64,000 nucleotides of DNA from Burkholderia seminalis DSM 23518 (GCF_902832885.1 NZ_CADFDK010000002.1:310001-374000), one strand, 5' to 3'; shown: positions 16,216 to 25,881, counted from the first letter of the stretch. Notes: a model not told the origin generated them from the letters alone. Translations and numbers: made by a program.

Positions 16216-17625
16216 TTACCCGTCCGTGCCGCGCGGAAAATAAAGCGCGAACGTCGTGCGCCCGTCACGGCTCGCGACCTCCACCTTGCCGCGATGCAAT
16301 TCCATGATCGACTTCACGATCGCGAGCCCGAGCCCCGCGTTGCGCGCCGCGCCGTGCCGCGACGAATCGATGCGGTAGAAGCGCTCGAAGATCCGTTCGA
16401 CCTGTTCGGGCGGAATCGCGGCGCCGCGATTCGTGACCTCGACGACCGCATCATTCCCTTGCACCGAAACGGCCAGTTCGATCGCCGACGCGGCTTGCGC
16501 GTGTTCGAGCGCATTCGATGCGAGGTTGCTCACCGCGCGCCGGAACAGCGTCGCGTCCGCGACGACCGGCGCTTCGCCGCGCACGTCGATGCGCACGCCG
16601 GCTTCGTCGGCCAGCGCCTGGAAATACGACGCGAGCCGGCGCAACTCGCTGCCGGCGTCCAGCTCGGCGGTTTTCAGGTGCTGACGCGCATTGTCGGTGC
16701 GCGCGAGAAACAGCATGTTCTCGATCATCCGCTGCAGCCGTTCGCATTCCTCGATGTTCGAATCGATCAGCGTTTCGTATTCCTCGGTCGTGCGGGCACG
16801 CGACAGCGTGACCTGCGACGAGCTGATCACGTTCGCGAGCGGCGTGCGCATGTCGTGCGCGAGATCGGACGAGAACTGCGACAGCCGCACGAACGCGCGT
16901 TCGAGGCGGTCGAGCATCCGGTTGACCGACGTCGCGAGTTCGCGCAGCTCGACGGGGCCGCCGCGCGCGTCGAGGCGCGCGTTCAGGTTGTGCGCCTCGA
17001 TGCGCGACGTCTGCCGGCCGAGGCTCTCGACCGGGCGCAGGCCGCGCGATGCGACCGCGTAGCCGAGTGCGCCGACCAGCAGCGCGCCGACGGCCGCCGC
17101 GAGCCAGATGTCGACGCGATAGCTTTCGAGCAGCGACTGGCGATCGGTCGCCGTGCGTGCGAGCGCGACCCGGATCGCTTCGCCGGACGGCAGCGATGCA
17201 CGCGCATACACGCAGCGGGACGTGCCGATGCCGGATGGCGAGCAGGAGAACGGCCCGGCGGCGCCACCGGCTGGATGCGGTGCCGTGATTACCGACGCCA
17301 GCGTGTTGCCGGCCGCGTCGGAGTGCTCGACGAGCGGGCGGTCCTGCGCATCGTAGATGCCGAGATAGACCCCGGGGTGCGACAGCAGCACTTCATGGAA
17401 CACGGCCGGATCGGCGCGCAGCGCGGCTGTCGATCCGCTCGCGTGCGCGAGCTGCAGGAACTGGTTGAGCTTGCCGGAGATCTCGATGTCGTCGCGCCGC
17501 GTGAGTTCGGCGGACAGCGAGCGGTACAGGTATGCGCCGGTCAGCGCGAATACGAGCGCGGCGACGACGGCGAACGCGAGCGTCAGGCGCCGCAGCAGCG
17601 AATACGAAGCCGGGCTCGCGCTCAC
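16216..17625 (-). CDS. cusS: heavy-metal sensor histidine kinase (CusS/IrlS-like)
   Basis: A 469-residue membrane kinase. TM1 is at about residues 13-36, a periplasmic sensor region at 37-170, TM2 at about 172-193, then HAMP. The H-box is [16 protein letters not shown] with phospho-acceptor His257. The N-box [10 protein letters not shown] and G-box [16 protein letters not shown] complete the ATPase domain. The periplasmic part has two Cys and few His/Met. It phosphorylates the response regulator whose gene overlaps it by 4 bp. It is divergent from a copper operon, so Cu(I)/Ag(I) sensing is inferred. Confidence 0.9.
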   Translation of the reverse strand: MSASPASYSLLRRLTLAFAVVAALVFALTGAYLYRSLSAELTRRDDIEISGKLNQFLQLAHASGSTAALRADPAVFHEVLLSHPGVYLGIYDAQDRPLVEHSDAAGNTLASVITAPHPAGGAAGPFSCSPSGIGTSRCVYARASLPSGEAIRVALARTATDRQSLLESYRVDIWLAAAVGALLVGALGYAVASRGLRPVESLGRQTSRIEAHNLNARLDARGGPVELRELATSVNRMLDRLERAFVRLSQFSSDLAHDMRTPLANVISSSQVTLSRARTTEEYETLIDSNIEECERLQRMIENMLFLARTDNARQHLKTAELDAGSELRRLASYFQALADEAGVRIDVRGEAPVVADATLFRRAVSNLASNALEHAQAASAIELAVSVQGNDAVVEVTNRGAAIPPEQVERIFERFYRIDSSRHGAARNAGLGLAIVKSIMELHRGKVEVASRDGRTTFALYFPRGTDG

Positions 17626-18293
17626 GAGCGATCCTCGAGCACGTAACCCATGCCACGGATCGTGTGGATCAGCTTCTTCTCATATGCGTTGTCGATCTTC
17701 GCGCGCAGCCGCTTGATTGCCGCATCGACGACGTTCGTGTCGCTGTCGAAATTCATGTCCCAGATCTGCGACGTGATGAACGTACGGGTCAGCACTTCGC
17801 CTTCGCGTTCGGCGAGCAGCTGCAACAGCGCGAATTCCTGCGCGGTCAGGTCGATGCGGGTGTCGGCGCGCCGCACGCGGCGCTTGAGCAGGTCGATCTC
17901 GAGATCGGCAACGAGCAGGATGTCGCGCGCGTTGCGCGGCGCGCGGCGCAGCAGCGAGCGGATGCGCGCGAGGAATTCGGCGTACGCGAACGGCTTGAGC
18001 AGGTAGTCGTCGGCGCCGAGTTCGAGCCCGGCCACCTTGTCCTCGATCGCGTCGCGGGCCGTGAGCAGCAGCACGGGCGTCTGCTTCTGCGCACGCAGCC
18101 GCCTGAGCACCTCGAAGCCGTCCAGCGCCGGCAGCATCACGTCGAGCACGACGAGGTCGAAATCCTCGTGCAGCGCGAGGAACAGCCCGTCCTGGCCGTT
18201 TTCCGCGATGTCGACCGTGTAGCTCGCCTCCATCAGCCCCTTGCGGAGGTACGACGCCATCTTGGGTTCGTCTTCGACTATCAGTATCCGCAT
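17622..18293 (-). CDS. cusR: OmpR-family response regulator (CusR/CopR-like)
   Basis: A 223-residue regulator: receiver domain starting [10 protein letters not shown] with phospho-acceptor Asp51 and Lys in LLKPFA, then a winged-helix DNA-binding domain ([24 protein letters not shown]). The start ATG 18293 is the canonical beginning of the receiver; the longer frame upstream is shadow. The stop overlaps cusS by 4 bp. It probably activates the divergent copper operon through the ATGAC-N6-GTCAT element at 18379-18394. Confidence 0.92.
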   Translation of the reverse strand: MRILIVEDEPKMASYLRKGLMEASYTVDIAENGQDGLFLALHEDFDLVVLDVMLPALDGFEVLRRLRAQKQTPVLLLTARDAIEDKVAGLELGADDYLLKPFAYAEFLARIRSLLRRAPRNARDILLVADLEIDLLKRRVRRADTRIDLTAQEFALLQLLAEREGEVLTRTFITSQIWDMNFDSDTNVVDAAIKRLRAKIDNAYEKKLIHTIRGMGYVLEDRS

Positions 18294-18378
18294 GGTGGGG
18301 CAGGCTGTCCGTATTTCCAGCCGGTCAGTGTAACGCCTGAGCTTAAGGTGCCGCGCGTGCGCGAACGATGACCGCCGG

Positions 18379-18394
18379 ATGACGGGATTGTCAT
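18379..18394. promoter_or_regulatory. candidate CusR/CopR box
   Basis: ATGACGGGATTGTCAT is a palindrome of ATGAC/GTCAT with 6-bp spacing, matching the TGAC(A)-N-(T)GTCA architecture of CusR/CopR boxes. It lies between the divergent regulator and copper operon. Confidence 0.55.
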
Positions 18395-18560
18395 GCATCG
18401 CCCAGGCGCCGCGTCACCTGCGTTTCATGAAAATCCGGTCATGTTTCGGCCATGTCGTCGTCACCGCGGCGGCGATAACCTGCAGCCGTCTTGTCCCCGG
18501 AGCGCGCCGTCGCGGCGCCGCGCCGGCCCAACCGGTCGTTGCCTGCCCGATTCCGCATCC

Positions 18561-18905
18561 ATGTCGTACTGGCGCAAATTCCTCGTCGTCGTGCTGCTGG
18601 CGCTGAGCCTGCCGATCCTGTCGTTCGCGGCTGTGTCGATGCAGTGCGCGGGCGCTGCCGTCATGCCGGCGGAGGCGGCCCCGCACGCGCAGGAGGGCCA
18701 TCACGATCATGACGGTCACGCGCGGCATGCGTCGTCGTGTTCCGCGTGCGTGTCGTGCTGCTTCGGCACGGGCATGTCGGGTGCCGGGGCGGTGCCCGCC
18801 GTCACGAGCGTCGGCGTCGCGATCGCCGCGCCTCCCCCATCGGCCGGCGGCGTGTCGTTCCTGACCGGCGGCATCGACCGGCCGCCTCGCGCGATACCCG
18901 TCTAG
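18561..18905 (+). CDS. small secreted His/Cys-rich protein (copper operon leader gene)
   Basis: A 114-residue product: N-terminal membrane/signal helix (FLVVVLLALSLPILSFAA), then HAQEGHHDHDGHARH and CSACVSCC, evident metal-ligand clusters. The C-terminus is Pro/Gly-rich. CopL- and DUF2946-like proteins of this design open many copper operons and bind or sense copper in the periplasm; which of these it belongs to cannot be settled here. It is the first gene behind the candidate CusR box. Confidence 0.65.
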   Translation: MSYWRKFLVVVLLALSLPILSFAAVSMQCAGAAVMPAEAAPHAQEGHHDHDGHARHASSCSACVSCCFGTGMSGAGAVPAVTSVGVAIAAPPPSAGGVSFLTGGIDRPPRAIPV

Positions 18906-18993
18906 TCCCCGCCCGTGGCCGACAGGCCGCGACCTGCAATTCACGCTGGCGGCCGCACCCGGTCCGCCGGACGACTCACGACGAGATATTTTC

Positions 18994-19266
18994 ATGCGAC
19001 TGATCACTGCGGCGCTGTTGAGCGCGGCGGCCTTCATGCCGTCGCTCGCGCCTGCGCAAACCCCGTTGCCCGATCCGGCGGACGCCGCCGCGTCGGTGCC
19101 GGACGTCACCGTGACGTCCGCGTTCGACGGCTACCGGCCGTATCGCGACGACGAAGGCCCCGGCTGGAAACAACTGAACCGGGACGTGACGGAGCGGCCC
19201 GCGAAGCCCGGCAATGCGGCGCGCAACGGCGGCGCGCATGCGACGCACGGAGGGGCCGCGCGATGA
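18994..19266 (+). CDS. small secreted hypothetical protein of the copper operon
   Basis: A 90-residue product: signal peptide (MRLITAALLSAAAFMPSLAP then AQT), then a short polar stretch with FDGYRPYRDDEGPGWKQLN and a Gly/His-rich tail. No known domain. Its stop overlaps the start of the following outer-membrane factor by 4 bp, which argues that it is translated. The family recurs next to copper oxidase genes in Burkholderia, as far as I recall. Confidence 0.65.
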   Translation: MRLITAALLSAAAFMPSLAPAQTPLPDPADAAASVPDVTVTSAFDGYRPYRDDEGPGWKQLNRDVTERPAKPGNAARNGGAHATHGGAAR

Positions 19267-20765
19267 CGAACCTGGCGATATCGCCGAGGATCGGTGCGGC
19301 CGCGGTCGCGCTGGCGTTCCTTGCGGGCTGTACGACGTTTTCGAAGGATGGCGGTTTCGACGCCGTGTCGTCCGCCGCATCGGAACGCATCGGGAAAGAC
19401 GCGGTGGTCGTCAGGACCGATGCCGACCGCGAGGCCGTCGACAGGCGGACGCAGGAACTGCTGGCCAGGCCGCTGTCGATGGACGATGCGGTGCAGGTCG
19501 CGCTGCTGAACAACCGCGGCCTGCAGGCGTCGTACGCCGAACTCGGACTGTCGGAGGCCGACCTCGTGCAGGCCGGCCGGTTGCCGAACCCGCGCTTCGC
19601 ATTCAGCCGCACGCGCGCCGGCGACGGCGAACTGACGCTCGGTCGCACGTTGTCGGCGAACGTGTTCGCACTGCTGACGATGCCGCTCGCGACGAACATC
19701 GAACGCCGCCGCTTCGAGCAGACCAGGCTCGAAACGGCCGATGCGATGCTGAAGGTGGCGGCCGACGCGCGCCGCGCCTACGTGGAAGCCGTCGCCGCCG
19801 GGCAGGCCGCGAACTATGCGCAGCAGGTGCGCGACGCCGCGAGCGCGGCCGCCGAACTCGCGCAACGCATGCGGCAGGCCGGCAACTTCAGCCGCCTCGA
19901 TTACGCGCGCGAACAGGCGTTCCAGGCGGACGCGGTCGCGCTGCACGCGAAGGCGCGCCAGCAGGCGCTGGCCGCACGCGAGAAGCTCACGCGCGCGATG
20001 GGGCTGTGGGGTGAGCGCACGCGGTACGCGCTGCCCGAGCGCTTGCCCGACCTGCCGAAAGCGCGCCCGAACCTGCCCGATCTCGAACGCTTCGCGATGA
20101 GCAACCGCTTCGACATCCAGGCCGCGAAGCTGCAGACGCAGGGCGTCGCGTCGTCGCTCGGCCTGAGCAAGGCGACACGCTTCGTCAACGCGGTCGATCT
20201 CGGCTACGTGAACAACTACGAAACCGGCAAGGGCCACGAGCACGGCTACGAGATCAGCGTCGAGATTCCGCTGTTCGACTGGGGCGGCGCGAAGGTCGCG
20301 CGCGCCGAGGCCCTCTACATGCAGTCGGCGAACCGGCTCGCGAAAACGGCGATCGACGCGCGCTCCGAAGTGCGCGAATCGTACGCGGCGTACGTGACGA
20401 GCTACGACGTCGCGACCCACTATCGCGACGAAGTCGTGCCGCTGCGCAAGACGATCTCCGACGAACTGCTGCTGCGCTACAACGGGATGCTCGCGAGCGT
20501 GTTCGAGCTGCTGGCCGACGCGCGCGAGCAGGTCGGCGCGGTCAACGGCTACATCGATGCGCTGAAGGACTACTGGCTCGCCGAAACCGATCTGCAGATG
20601 GCCGTCGGCGGTCGCTTGCCGTCGTCAGGCGCTGCGCCGCGCGCGGCGAATGCCGCCGAACCGGCACCCGAAACCACGCCCAGGGCCGACGCTGCCGCGC
20701 AGCCGGTCTCCACTCCCGCGGCGCCACCGGCGCCCGCGACGCAAACGCATCCGGAAGGTCGTTGA
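19263..20765 (+). CDS. TolC-family outer-membrane lipoprotein (CusC-like)
   Basis: A 500-residue outer-membrane efflux protein. The lipobox is FLAGC (Cys about residue 22). The first repeat opens MDDAVQVALLNNRGLQASYAE and the second ends with the AEALYMQSANRLAKTAIDARSE coiled coil. An unusual Ala/Pro-rich tail of about 50 residues follows residue 450. No RND or adaptor gene accompanies it; it sits beside a multicopper oxidase instead. It may use the CusBA pump encoded at 8181-12907 or a pump elsewhere. Confidence 0.9.
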   Translation: MTNLAISPRIGAAAVALAFLAGCTTFSKDGGFDAVSSAASERIGKDAVVVRTDADREAVDRRTQELLARPLSMDDAVQVALLNNRGLQASYAELGLSEADLVQAGRLPNPRFAFSRTRAGDGELTLGRTLSANVFALLTMPLATNIERRRFEQTRLETADAMLKVAADARRAYVEAVAAGQAANYAQQVRDAASAAAELAQRMRQAGNFSRLDYAREQAFQADAVALHAKARQQALAAREKLTRAMGLWGERTRYALPERLPDLPKARPNLPDLERFAMSNRFDIQAAKLQTQGVASSLGLSKATRFVNAVDLGYVNNYETGKGHEHGYEISVEIPLFDWGGAKVARAEALYMQSANRLAKTAIDARSEVRESYAAYVTSYDVATHYRDEVVPLRKTISDELLLRYNGMLASVFELLADAREQVGAVNGYIDALKDYWLAETDLQMAVGGRLPSSGAAPRAANAAEPAPETTPRADAAAQPVSTPAAPPAPATQTHPEGR

Positions 20766-20766
20766 C

Positions 20767-22062
20767 ATGGTGTCCCGTCGACAATTTCTCAGCGGCTCGG
20801 GCGCCGCGCTGCTCGGTGCGGCGATGGTCAGCAAGGCCGGCGCCGCGTCGCTGCCCGAAGCGCCCACGATGGCGAAGACCGGCACGCAGCCGCCGCTCGT
20901 GCCGCCGAACGGCCGCCCGTACACACCCGTCGCGACGCTGAACGGCTGGTCGCTGCCGTGGCGGATGAAGAACGGCTGGAAGGAGTTCCACCTGACGGCC
21001 GAGCCCGTCGTGCGCGAGATGGCGCCCGGCATGAACGCGAACCTGTGGGGCTACAACGGCCAGTCGCCGGGCCCGACGATCGAGGCCGTCGAAGGCGACA
21101 AGGTGCGCATCTTCGTGACCAACCGGCTGCCCGAGCATACGACGATCCACTGGCACGGGCTACGGCTGCCGAACGGGATGGACGGCGTCGGCGGCCTCAC
21201 GCAGCCGCACATCCCGCCCGGCAAGACCTTCGTCTACGAGTTCCAGCTCGAAGCGCACGGCACCTTCATGTATCACCCGCACGCCGACGAGATGGTGCAG
21301 ATGGCGATGGGGATGATGGGCATGTTCATCGTGCACCCGAAGGATCGCGGCACGATGCCGGTCGATCGGGATTTCGTGTTCCTGCTCGCCGCGTACGACA
21401 TCGACCCGGGCAGCTACACGCCGCGCGTGAACGAGATGACCGACTTCAACATGTGGACTTTCAATTCCCGCGTGTTCCCGGGCATCGATCCGTTGCCGGT
21501 GCGCGCCGGCGACCGCGTGCGGATTCGTTTCGGCAACCTGACGATGACGAACCATCCGATCCACCTGCACGGTTACAGCTTCGAAGTGGCCGGCACCGAC
21601 GGCGGCTGGATTCCACCGGCCGCGCGCTGGCCCGAAGTGACGGCCGACGTCGCGGTGGGGCAGATGCGCGCGATCGAGTTCACCGCCGATCGTCCGGGCG
21701 ACTGGGCGTTCCACTGCCACAAGTCGCACCACACGATGAATGCGATGGGCCACCAGGTGCCGAACCTGATCGGCGTGCCGCAGAAGGATCTCGCGCAGCG
21801 TATCGGCAAGCTCGTGCCCGACTACATGGCGATGGGCAGCACGGGCGGCGCGATGGGCGGGATGGAAATGCCGTTGCCCGACAACACGCTGCCGATGATG
21901 ACGGGCACGGGCCCGTTCGGGCCGCTGGAGATGGGCGGCATGTTCACGGTCTGCAAGGTGCGGCAGGGGCTCGGCCGCACCGACTATCGCGATCCGGGCT
22001 GGTTCCGGCATCCGAAGGGCACCGTCGCCTACGCATACACCGGCGAATTGCCGGACGGTTGA
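20767..22062 (+). CDS. Tat-exported multicopper oxidase (CueO/CopA-like)
   Basis: A 431-residue periplasmic copper oxidase. The N-terminus MVSRRQFLSGSGAALLG is a twin-arginine signal. All copper-site motifs are present: HWHG, HPHAD (type 2/3 sites), HPIHLHG, and HCHKSHHTMNAM, giving the type 1 site with an axial Met. The C-terminal part has a Met/Gly-rich run (MAMGSTGGAMGGMEM), as in enzymes that oxidise Cu(I). It should oxidise Cu(I) to less toxic Cu(II). It starts 1 bp after the preceding stop. Confidence 0.93.
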   Translation: MVSRRQFLSGSGAALLGAAMVSKAGAASLPEAPTMAKTGTQPPLVPPNGRPYTPVATLNGWSLPWRMKNGWKEFHLTAEPVVREMAPGMNANLWGYNGQSPGPTIEAVEGDKVRIFVTNRLPEHTTIHWHGLRLPNGMDGVGGLTQPHIPPGKTFVYEFQLEAHGTFMYHPHADEMVQMAMGMMGMFIVHPKDRGTMPVDRDFVFLLAAYDIDPGSYTPRVNEMTDFNMWTFNSRVFPGIDPLPVRAGDRVRIRFGNLTMTNHPIHLHGYSFEVAGTDGGWIPPAARWPEVTADVAVGQMRAIEFTADRPGDWAFHCHKSHHTMNAMGHQVPNLIGVPQKDLAQRIGKLVPDYMAMGSTGGAMGGMEMPLPDNTLPMMTGTGPFGPLEMGGMFTVCKVRQGLGRTDYRDPGWFRHPKGTVAYAYTGELPDG

Positions 22063-22130
22063 GCAGCAGCATGCGGCGGCCGTGCGTATGCGGCCGCCGG
22101 TTTCCATTCACTCACACGGGAGTCGACACG

Positions 22131-22478
22131 ATGAAGAAGGGACTGGTTTTGATGGCAACGGGTTGCGCGCTGGCGTTTTCCGCCGCGTCGTACGCGGCCG
22201 GCGACATGGCCGGCATGGACATGAGCGGCGGCGCGAAGCAGGGCGCCGACGCGGCGCAGCGCATGTCGCACGGCGAAGTTCGCAAGGTCGATGCGGCCGC
22301 GGGCAAGCTGACGATCAAGCACGGCCCGCTCGAGAACCTCGGGATGGAGGCGATGACGATGGTGTTCAAGGTGAAGGACCCGGCGATGCTGTCCCAGGTC
22401 AAGGCCGGCGACAAGATCGACTTCGTCGCCGAAGAGGTGGGCGGCGCGCTGACCGTCGTTGAACTGAAGAAGCCGTGA
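22131..22478 (+). CDS. CusF-like periplasmic copper-binding protein
   Basis: A 115-residue secreted CusF: signal peptide ending ASYAAGD, a linker MAGMDMSGG, and the OB-fold with ligands His64, Met75 and Met77. Met72 takes the place of the E. coli Trp44. It is paralogous to the CusF at 12904. In this operon it may supply Cu(I) to the oxidase or CopC. Confidence 0.92.
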   Translation: MKKGLVLMATGCALAFSAASYAAGDMAGMDMSGGAKQGADAAQRMSHGEVRKVDAAAGKLTIKHGPLENLGMEAMTMVFKVKDPAMLSQVKAGDKIDFVAEEVGGALTVVELKKP

Positions 22479-22492
22479 CGCGGAGCGCGAAC

Positions 22493-22873
22493 ATGACGAT
22501 CACGATGCTCAAGCGGCTGGCCGGCTTTGCCGCGGCTGGCGCGATCCTCGCGGCCGCGCCTGTCGCGGCCTCGGCGCACGGCAAGCTGGAAAGCGCCGCA
22601 CCGGCGACGGGCAGCACGGTCGACGTGGCGCCCGACACCGTGCGGCTCGCGTTCAACGAAGACCTCGAACCGGCATTCAGCTCGGTGAAGGTGTCGGACG
22701 CGAACGGCAATGCCGTCACGCAGGACAAGGCGAAGGTCGATGCGTCGAACCCGCGCGTGATGACGGTCGCGATGCCGAGGCTCGCGCCCGGCGCATACAC
22801 GGTGCAATGGGTGGCGATGACCGCCGACGCGCATCGCACGAAGGGCACCTATACGTTCCGGGTGAAAGGATGA
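22493..22873 (+). CDS. copC: CopC periplasmic copper-binding protein
   Basis: A 126-residue product: signal peptide ending VAASA, mature protein starting HGKLESAAPA. The N-terminal His and the His in TADAHRTKG, with an acidic residue between, form the Cu(II) site of CopC. The Met-rich Cu(I) loop of Pseudomonas CopC is absent, so this is a Cu(II)-only form. GGAG at 22482-22485 supports ATG 22493. The stop overlaps copD by 4 bp. Confidence 0.93.
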   Translation: MTITMLKRLAGFAAAGAILAAAPVAASAHGKLESAAPATGSTVDVAPDTVRLAFNEDLEPAFSSVKVSDANGNAVTQDKAKVDASNPRVMTVAMPRLAPGAYTVQWVAMTADAHRTKGTYTFRVKG

Positions 22874-23811
22874 ACGACGGTATCGTCGGCCTGCTGCGGC
22901 TCGTGGCGGTAGCGATCCAGAATGCGGGGTTCGCCGTCGTCGTCGGTGCGCTGCTCGGCGGCCGCTGGCTCGCGCTTGGCGCGTCGGCATGGCAGCACGG
23001 GATCGGGCGACGGCTCGTCGCGACGCTGCGGATCGCGTCCGCCGTGTCGCTGCTCGCGAGCGTCACCGCGTTCTGGGCGCACTGCGCGTTGATGAGCGAA
23101 GTGCCGTTGTTCGAGGCGGGGCCGGCCGTCCGCGCGATGCTCGCGGGCACGGGCTTCGGTCATGCATGGCTGGCCGGCGCCGTGTTCATGCTCGTCGTCG
23201 TGCTGCTGGCGTTCGTCAGGCGCGCGAACGACACGCGTTTTCCGTTCGCGATGTGGGCCGCGCTTGCCTGCGTCGCGCTTGCGCGCAGCAACGGCGGGCA
23301 TCCGGTGGACGCAGGCCTGTTCAGCGTGCCCGTGTGGATCGACTGGCTGCATCTGCTGGCGATCAGCGCGTGGGTCGGGCTCGTGCTCGTGACGGCATTC
23401 GGCGTGATGCCGCGACTCGCCGGCATGCCCGCGAGTGAACGCGCGACGGGCGCATCGTTCGTGCAGTCGCTGTCCGATGCGTCGACGTATGCGCTGGTCG
23501 TGCTGTTCGCGACCGGCGCGTACAACGGCGGGCGCGGCGTCGATACGCCGGCCAACCTGCTCGTGTCGACGTACGGGCAGATCCTGCTGCTGAAGCTTTC
23601 GCTCGTGTTGATCGCAGCGGCGCTCGGCGGCCATAACCGCTTCTTCGGGATGCCGAAGCTGTTGGCCGCGCTGCGGGACCCGGCTGCCGCGATGCCGGCC
23701 GTCTCGTTGAAACGGTTTGGCGCCGTGTTGCGGATCGAGGCGGTCGTGCTCGGCGGCGTGCTGATGGTGGCGGCCGTGCTCGTATCGAGCGCGTTGCCGG
23801 GAACGGCCTAG
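22870..23811 (+). CDS. copD: CopD copper-resistance/uptake membrane protein
   Basis: A 313-residue inner-membrane protein with about eight helices of the CopD/PcoD family. The C-terminal CopD domain includes VDWLHLLAISAWVG-like sequence (IDWLHLLAISAWVGLV), with the conserved helix His, and GGHNRFFGMPKLL. CopD is thought to move copper across the inner membrane together with CopC. Its start overlaps copC. It closes the operon, which a hairpin at 23835-23886 follows. Confidence 0.92.
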   Translation: MNDGIVGLLRLVAVAIQNAGFAVVVGALLGGRWLALGASAWQHGIGRRLVATLRIASAVSLLASVTAFWAHCALMSEVPLFEAGPAVRAMLAGTGFGHAWLAGAVFMLVVVLLAFVRRANDTRFPFAMWAALACVALARSNGGHPVDAGLFSVPVWIDWLHLLAISAWVGLVLVTAFGVMPRLAGMPASERATGASFVQSLSDASTYALVVLFATGAYNGGRGVDTPANLLVSTYGQILLLKLSLVLIAAALGGHNRFFGMPKLLAALRDPAAAMPAVSLKRFGAVLRIEAVVLGGVLMVAAVLVSSALPGTA

Positions 23812-23834
23812 CGCGGCGATGCGGCGGCGACGGC

Positions 23835-23886
23835 GCGGGGCAATCGTCCGGAGCACGGAGGCGTTCCTGCCAGCCGATTGCCCCGC
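23835..23886 (+). terminator. hairpin after copD
   Basis: GCGGGGCAATCG pairs perfectly with CGATTGCCCCGC across a 28-base loop, 24 bp after the copD stop. The U-tract is weak (ATTT). Confidence 0.5.
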
Positions 23887-24023
23887 ATTTCCGGGCCCGA
23901 ACATGCGATCGGTGGGGGTCGCGGCGGGATGACGGGCATTACGTCTGCCTGTCTTTTCATTACCAAAAACTGTCATTGAGCGCCGCTAAGCTTTCGCCAC
24001 CCTCACAACCGGGATTCCCCGTC

Positions 24024-25829
24024 ATGCGCTCGACAATCCGCCTGTTTGCCCCGCTATTGTTGCTTCCGACGCTTGCCGCGCCGGTATTTGCCGCTCCCGT
24101 CAGCCCGAACTGCGGCGGCAGCACGACGCCGATCGCCGATATCCAGGGGCCGGGCGCACCGTCGCCGCTCGCCGGCCAGAACGTGTCGGTCGAGGCGGTC
24201 GTCACCGCCGATTTCGGCGGCACGGACGGCTTCGGCGGCTTCTTCGTCCAGCAGGCCGACGCGCAACGCCGCAACCAGCCGGGCGTGTCCGAAGGCCTGT
24301 TCGTCTATGCGCCGAAAGCGCGCGCGAAGGCCGGCGATCTCGTGCACGTGACGGGCAAGGTCGAGGAGAAATACGGCCAGACGCAACTGACGCTGTCGGG
24401 GGCGATCGCGGTGTGCGCGAACGGCCAGACGGTCACGCCCGCGACGCTCACGCTGCCGGTCGACAGCCCGAACGCGTTCGCCGCGTACGAAGGGATGCGC
24501 GTGCGCCTGCCGCAGACGCTGAACGTGACCGACAACTACGAGCTCGGCCGCTACGGCAGCGTGATGCTCAGCAACGGCCGCTTGCGTACGCCGACGAGCG
24601 TCGTGCCGCCCGCGCAGGCGCAGACGCAGATCGATGCGAACGCACGCAACCGCCTGATCCTCGACGACGGCTCGAACAAGCAGAACCCGGCGACCGTGCC
24701 GTATCCGGCACCGGGCCTGTCGGCCGCGAACCCGCTGCGCGCGGGCTACACCGTGCGCGACGTCGAAGGCGTGCTCGAAGTGCGTTACGGCGCGTGGCGC
24801 GTGCAGCCGCTGCCCGGCGCGGCCGTGCCGGCGTTCGACACGCGTCCGAATCCGCGCACCAACGCGCCCGCGCGCGATCCGAAGTCGAACCTGCGCGTCG
24901 CGTCGTTCAACGTGCTCAACTATTTCAACGGCAACGGGCTCGGCGGCGGCTTCGACGATCCGAACAACCGCGGCGCGAAGACGTTCCAGGAATTCCAGCG
25001 TCAGGAAGCGAAGATCGTCAGCGCGCTGAAGGCGATCGATGCCGACGTGATCGGGCTGATGGAAATCCAGAACAACGGCTACGGCGAACTGAGCGCGGTG
25101 CGTCAGCTCGCGGCGAAGCTCGGCAGCCACTGGCGCGTCGTCGATCCCGGCTCGTCACGCCTCGGCGGCGATGCGATCGCGGTCGCGATGATCTACGACA
25201 ACCGCAAGGTCGAACCGGTCGGCCGCGCGGCGACGCTTGCAATCGACGACAAGAACCGCCAGCCGCTCGCGCAGTCGTTCCGCCTGGTCGACGGCAACAA
25301 GCAGACGCCGACGGTGGCCGTCAATCACCTGAAGTCGAAGAACTGCCCGGACGCCGCGAACGACGATCTCGACCAGGGCGACGGCCAGGGTTGCTGGAAC
25401 CCGACGCGCACGCGCGCGGCGACGAAACTGGCCGACTGGCTGGCCGGCAACCCGACGGGCGTCGCGGGCCAGGGCGTGCTGCTGATCGGCGACTTCAACA
25501 GCTATACGTACGAGGACCCGATCCGCGCGCTCGAATCGCGCGGCTACCGCAACCTCGTCGCGCGCTGGATTGGCGCGAATGCGTACAGCTACGTGTACAA
25601 CGGCGAAGCCGGCTATCTCGATCACGCGCTCGCGACGCTGCCGCTCGCCTCGCACGTGAAGGCCGTGCACGAATGGCACATCAACGCGGACGAGCCGCTC
25701 GCGCTGCAGTACACGCTCGCGTACAAGTCGGCCGAACAGCAGAAGACGTTCTACGCGCCGGACGCCTATCGTTCGTCGGATCACGATCCGGTGCTGATCG
25801 ATATCGCGCTCCCGGGCGGCAAGAAATAA
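24024..25829 (+). CDS. secreted ExeM/NucH-type extracellular endonuclease
   Basis: A 601-residue product: signal peptide ending PVFAAP, an OB-like region (VVTADFGGTDGFGGFFVQQ), then an endonuclease/exonuclease/phosphatase domain from about residue 290. That domain contains NLRVASFNVLNYF, DVIGLMEIQNNGYGE, NHLKSKNCPD, LLIGDFNSYTYEDP and SDHDPVLIDI, the full catalytic series of metal-dependent nucleases of the DNase I fold. Paired Cys suggest periplasmic folding. It likely degrades extracellular DNA, for nutrition or biofilm remodelling. ATG 24024 starts directly at the signal peptide. Confidence 0.92.
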   Translation: MRSTIRLFAPLLLLPTLAAPVFAAPVSPNCGGSTTPIADIQGPGAPSPLAGQNVSVEAVVTADFGGTDGFGGFFVQQADAQRRNQPGVSEGLFVYAPKARAKAGDLVHVTGKVEEKYGQTQLTLSGAIAVCANGQTVTPATLTLPVDSPNAFAAYEGMRVRLPQTLNVTDNYELGRYGSVMLSNGRLRTPTSVVPPAQAQTQIDANARNRLILDDGSNKQNPATVPYPAPGLSAANPLRAGYTVRDVEGVLEVRYGAWRVQPLPGAAVPAFDTRPNPRTNAPARDPKSNLRVASFNVLNYFNGNGLGGGFDDPNNRGAKTFQEFQRQEAKIVSALKAIDADVIGLMEIQNNGYGELSAVRQLAAKLGSHWRVVDPGSSRLGGDAIAVAMIYDNRKVEPVGRAATLAIDDKNRQPLAQSFRLVDGNKQTPTVAVNHLKSKNCPDAANDDLDQGDGQGCWNPTRTRAATKLADWLAGNPTGVAGQGVLLIGDFNSYTYEDPIRALESRGYRNLVARWIGANAYSYVYNGEAGYLDHALATLPLASHVKAVHEWHINADEPLALQYTLAYKSAEQQKTFYAPDAYRSSDHDPVLIDIALPGGKK

Positions 25830-25852
25830 TCGACTATCGACGTGCCGCAACC

Positions 25853-25881
25853 GACGACATGCGGCGACGCCGCATGTCGTC
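25853..25881 (+). terminator. perfect 13-bp hairpin after the nuclease gene
   Basis: GACGACATGCGGC, a 3-base loop, then GCCGCATGTCGTC, 23 bp after the stop. No U-tract follows. Confidence 0.55.
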
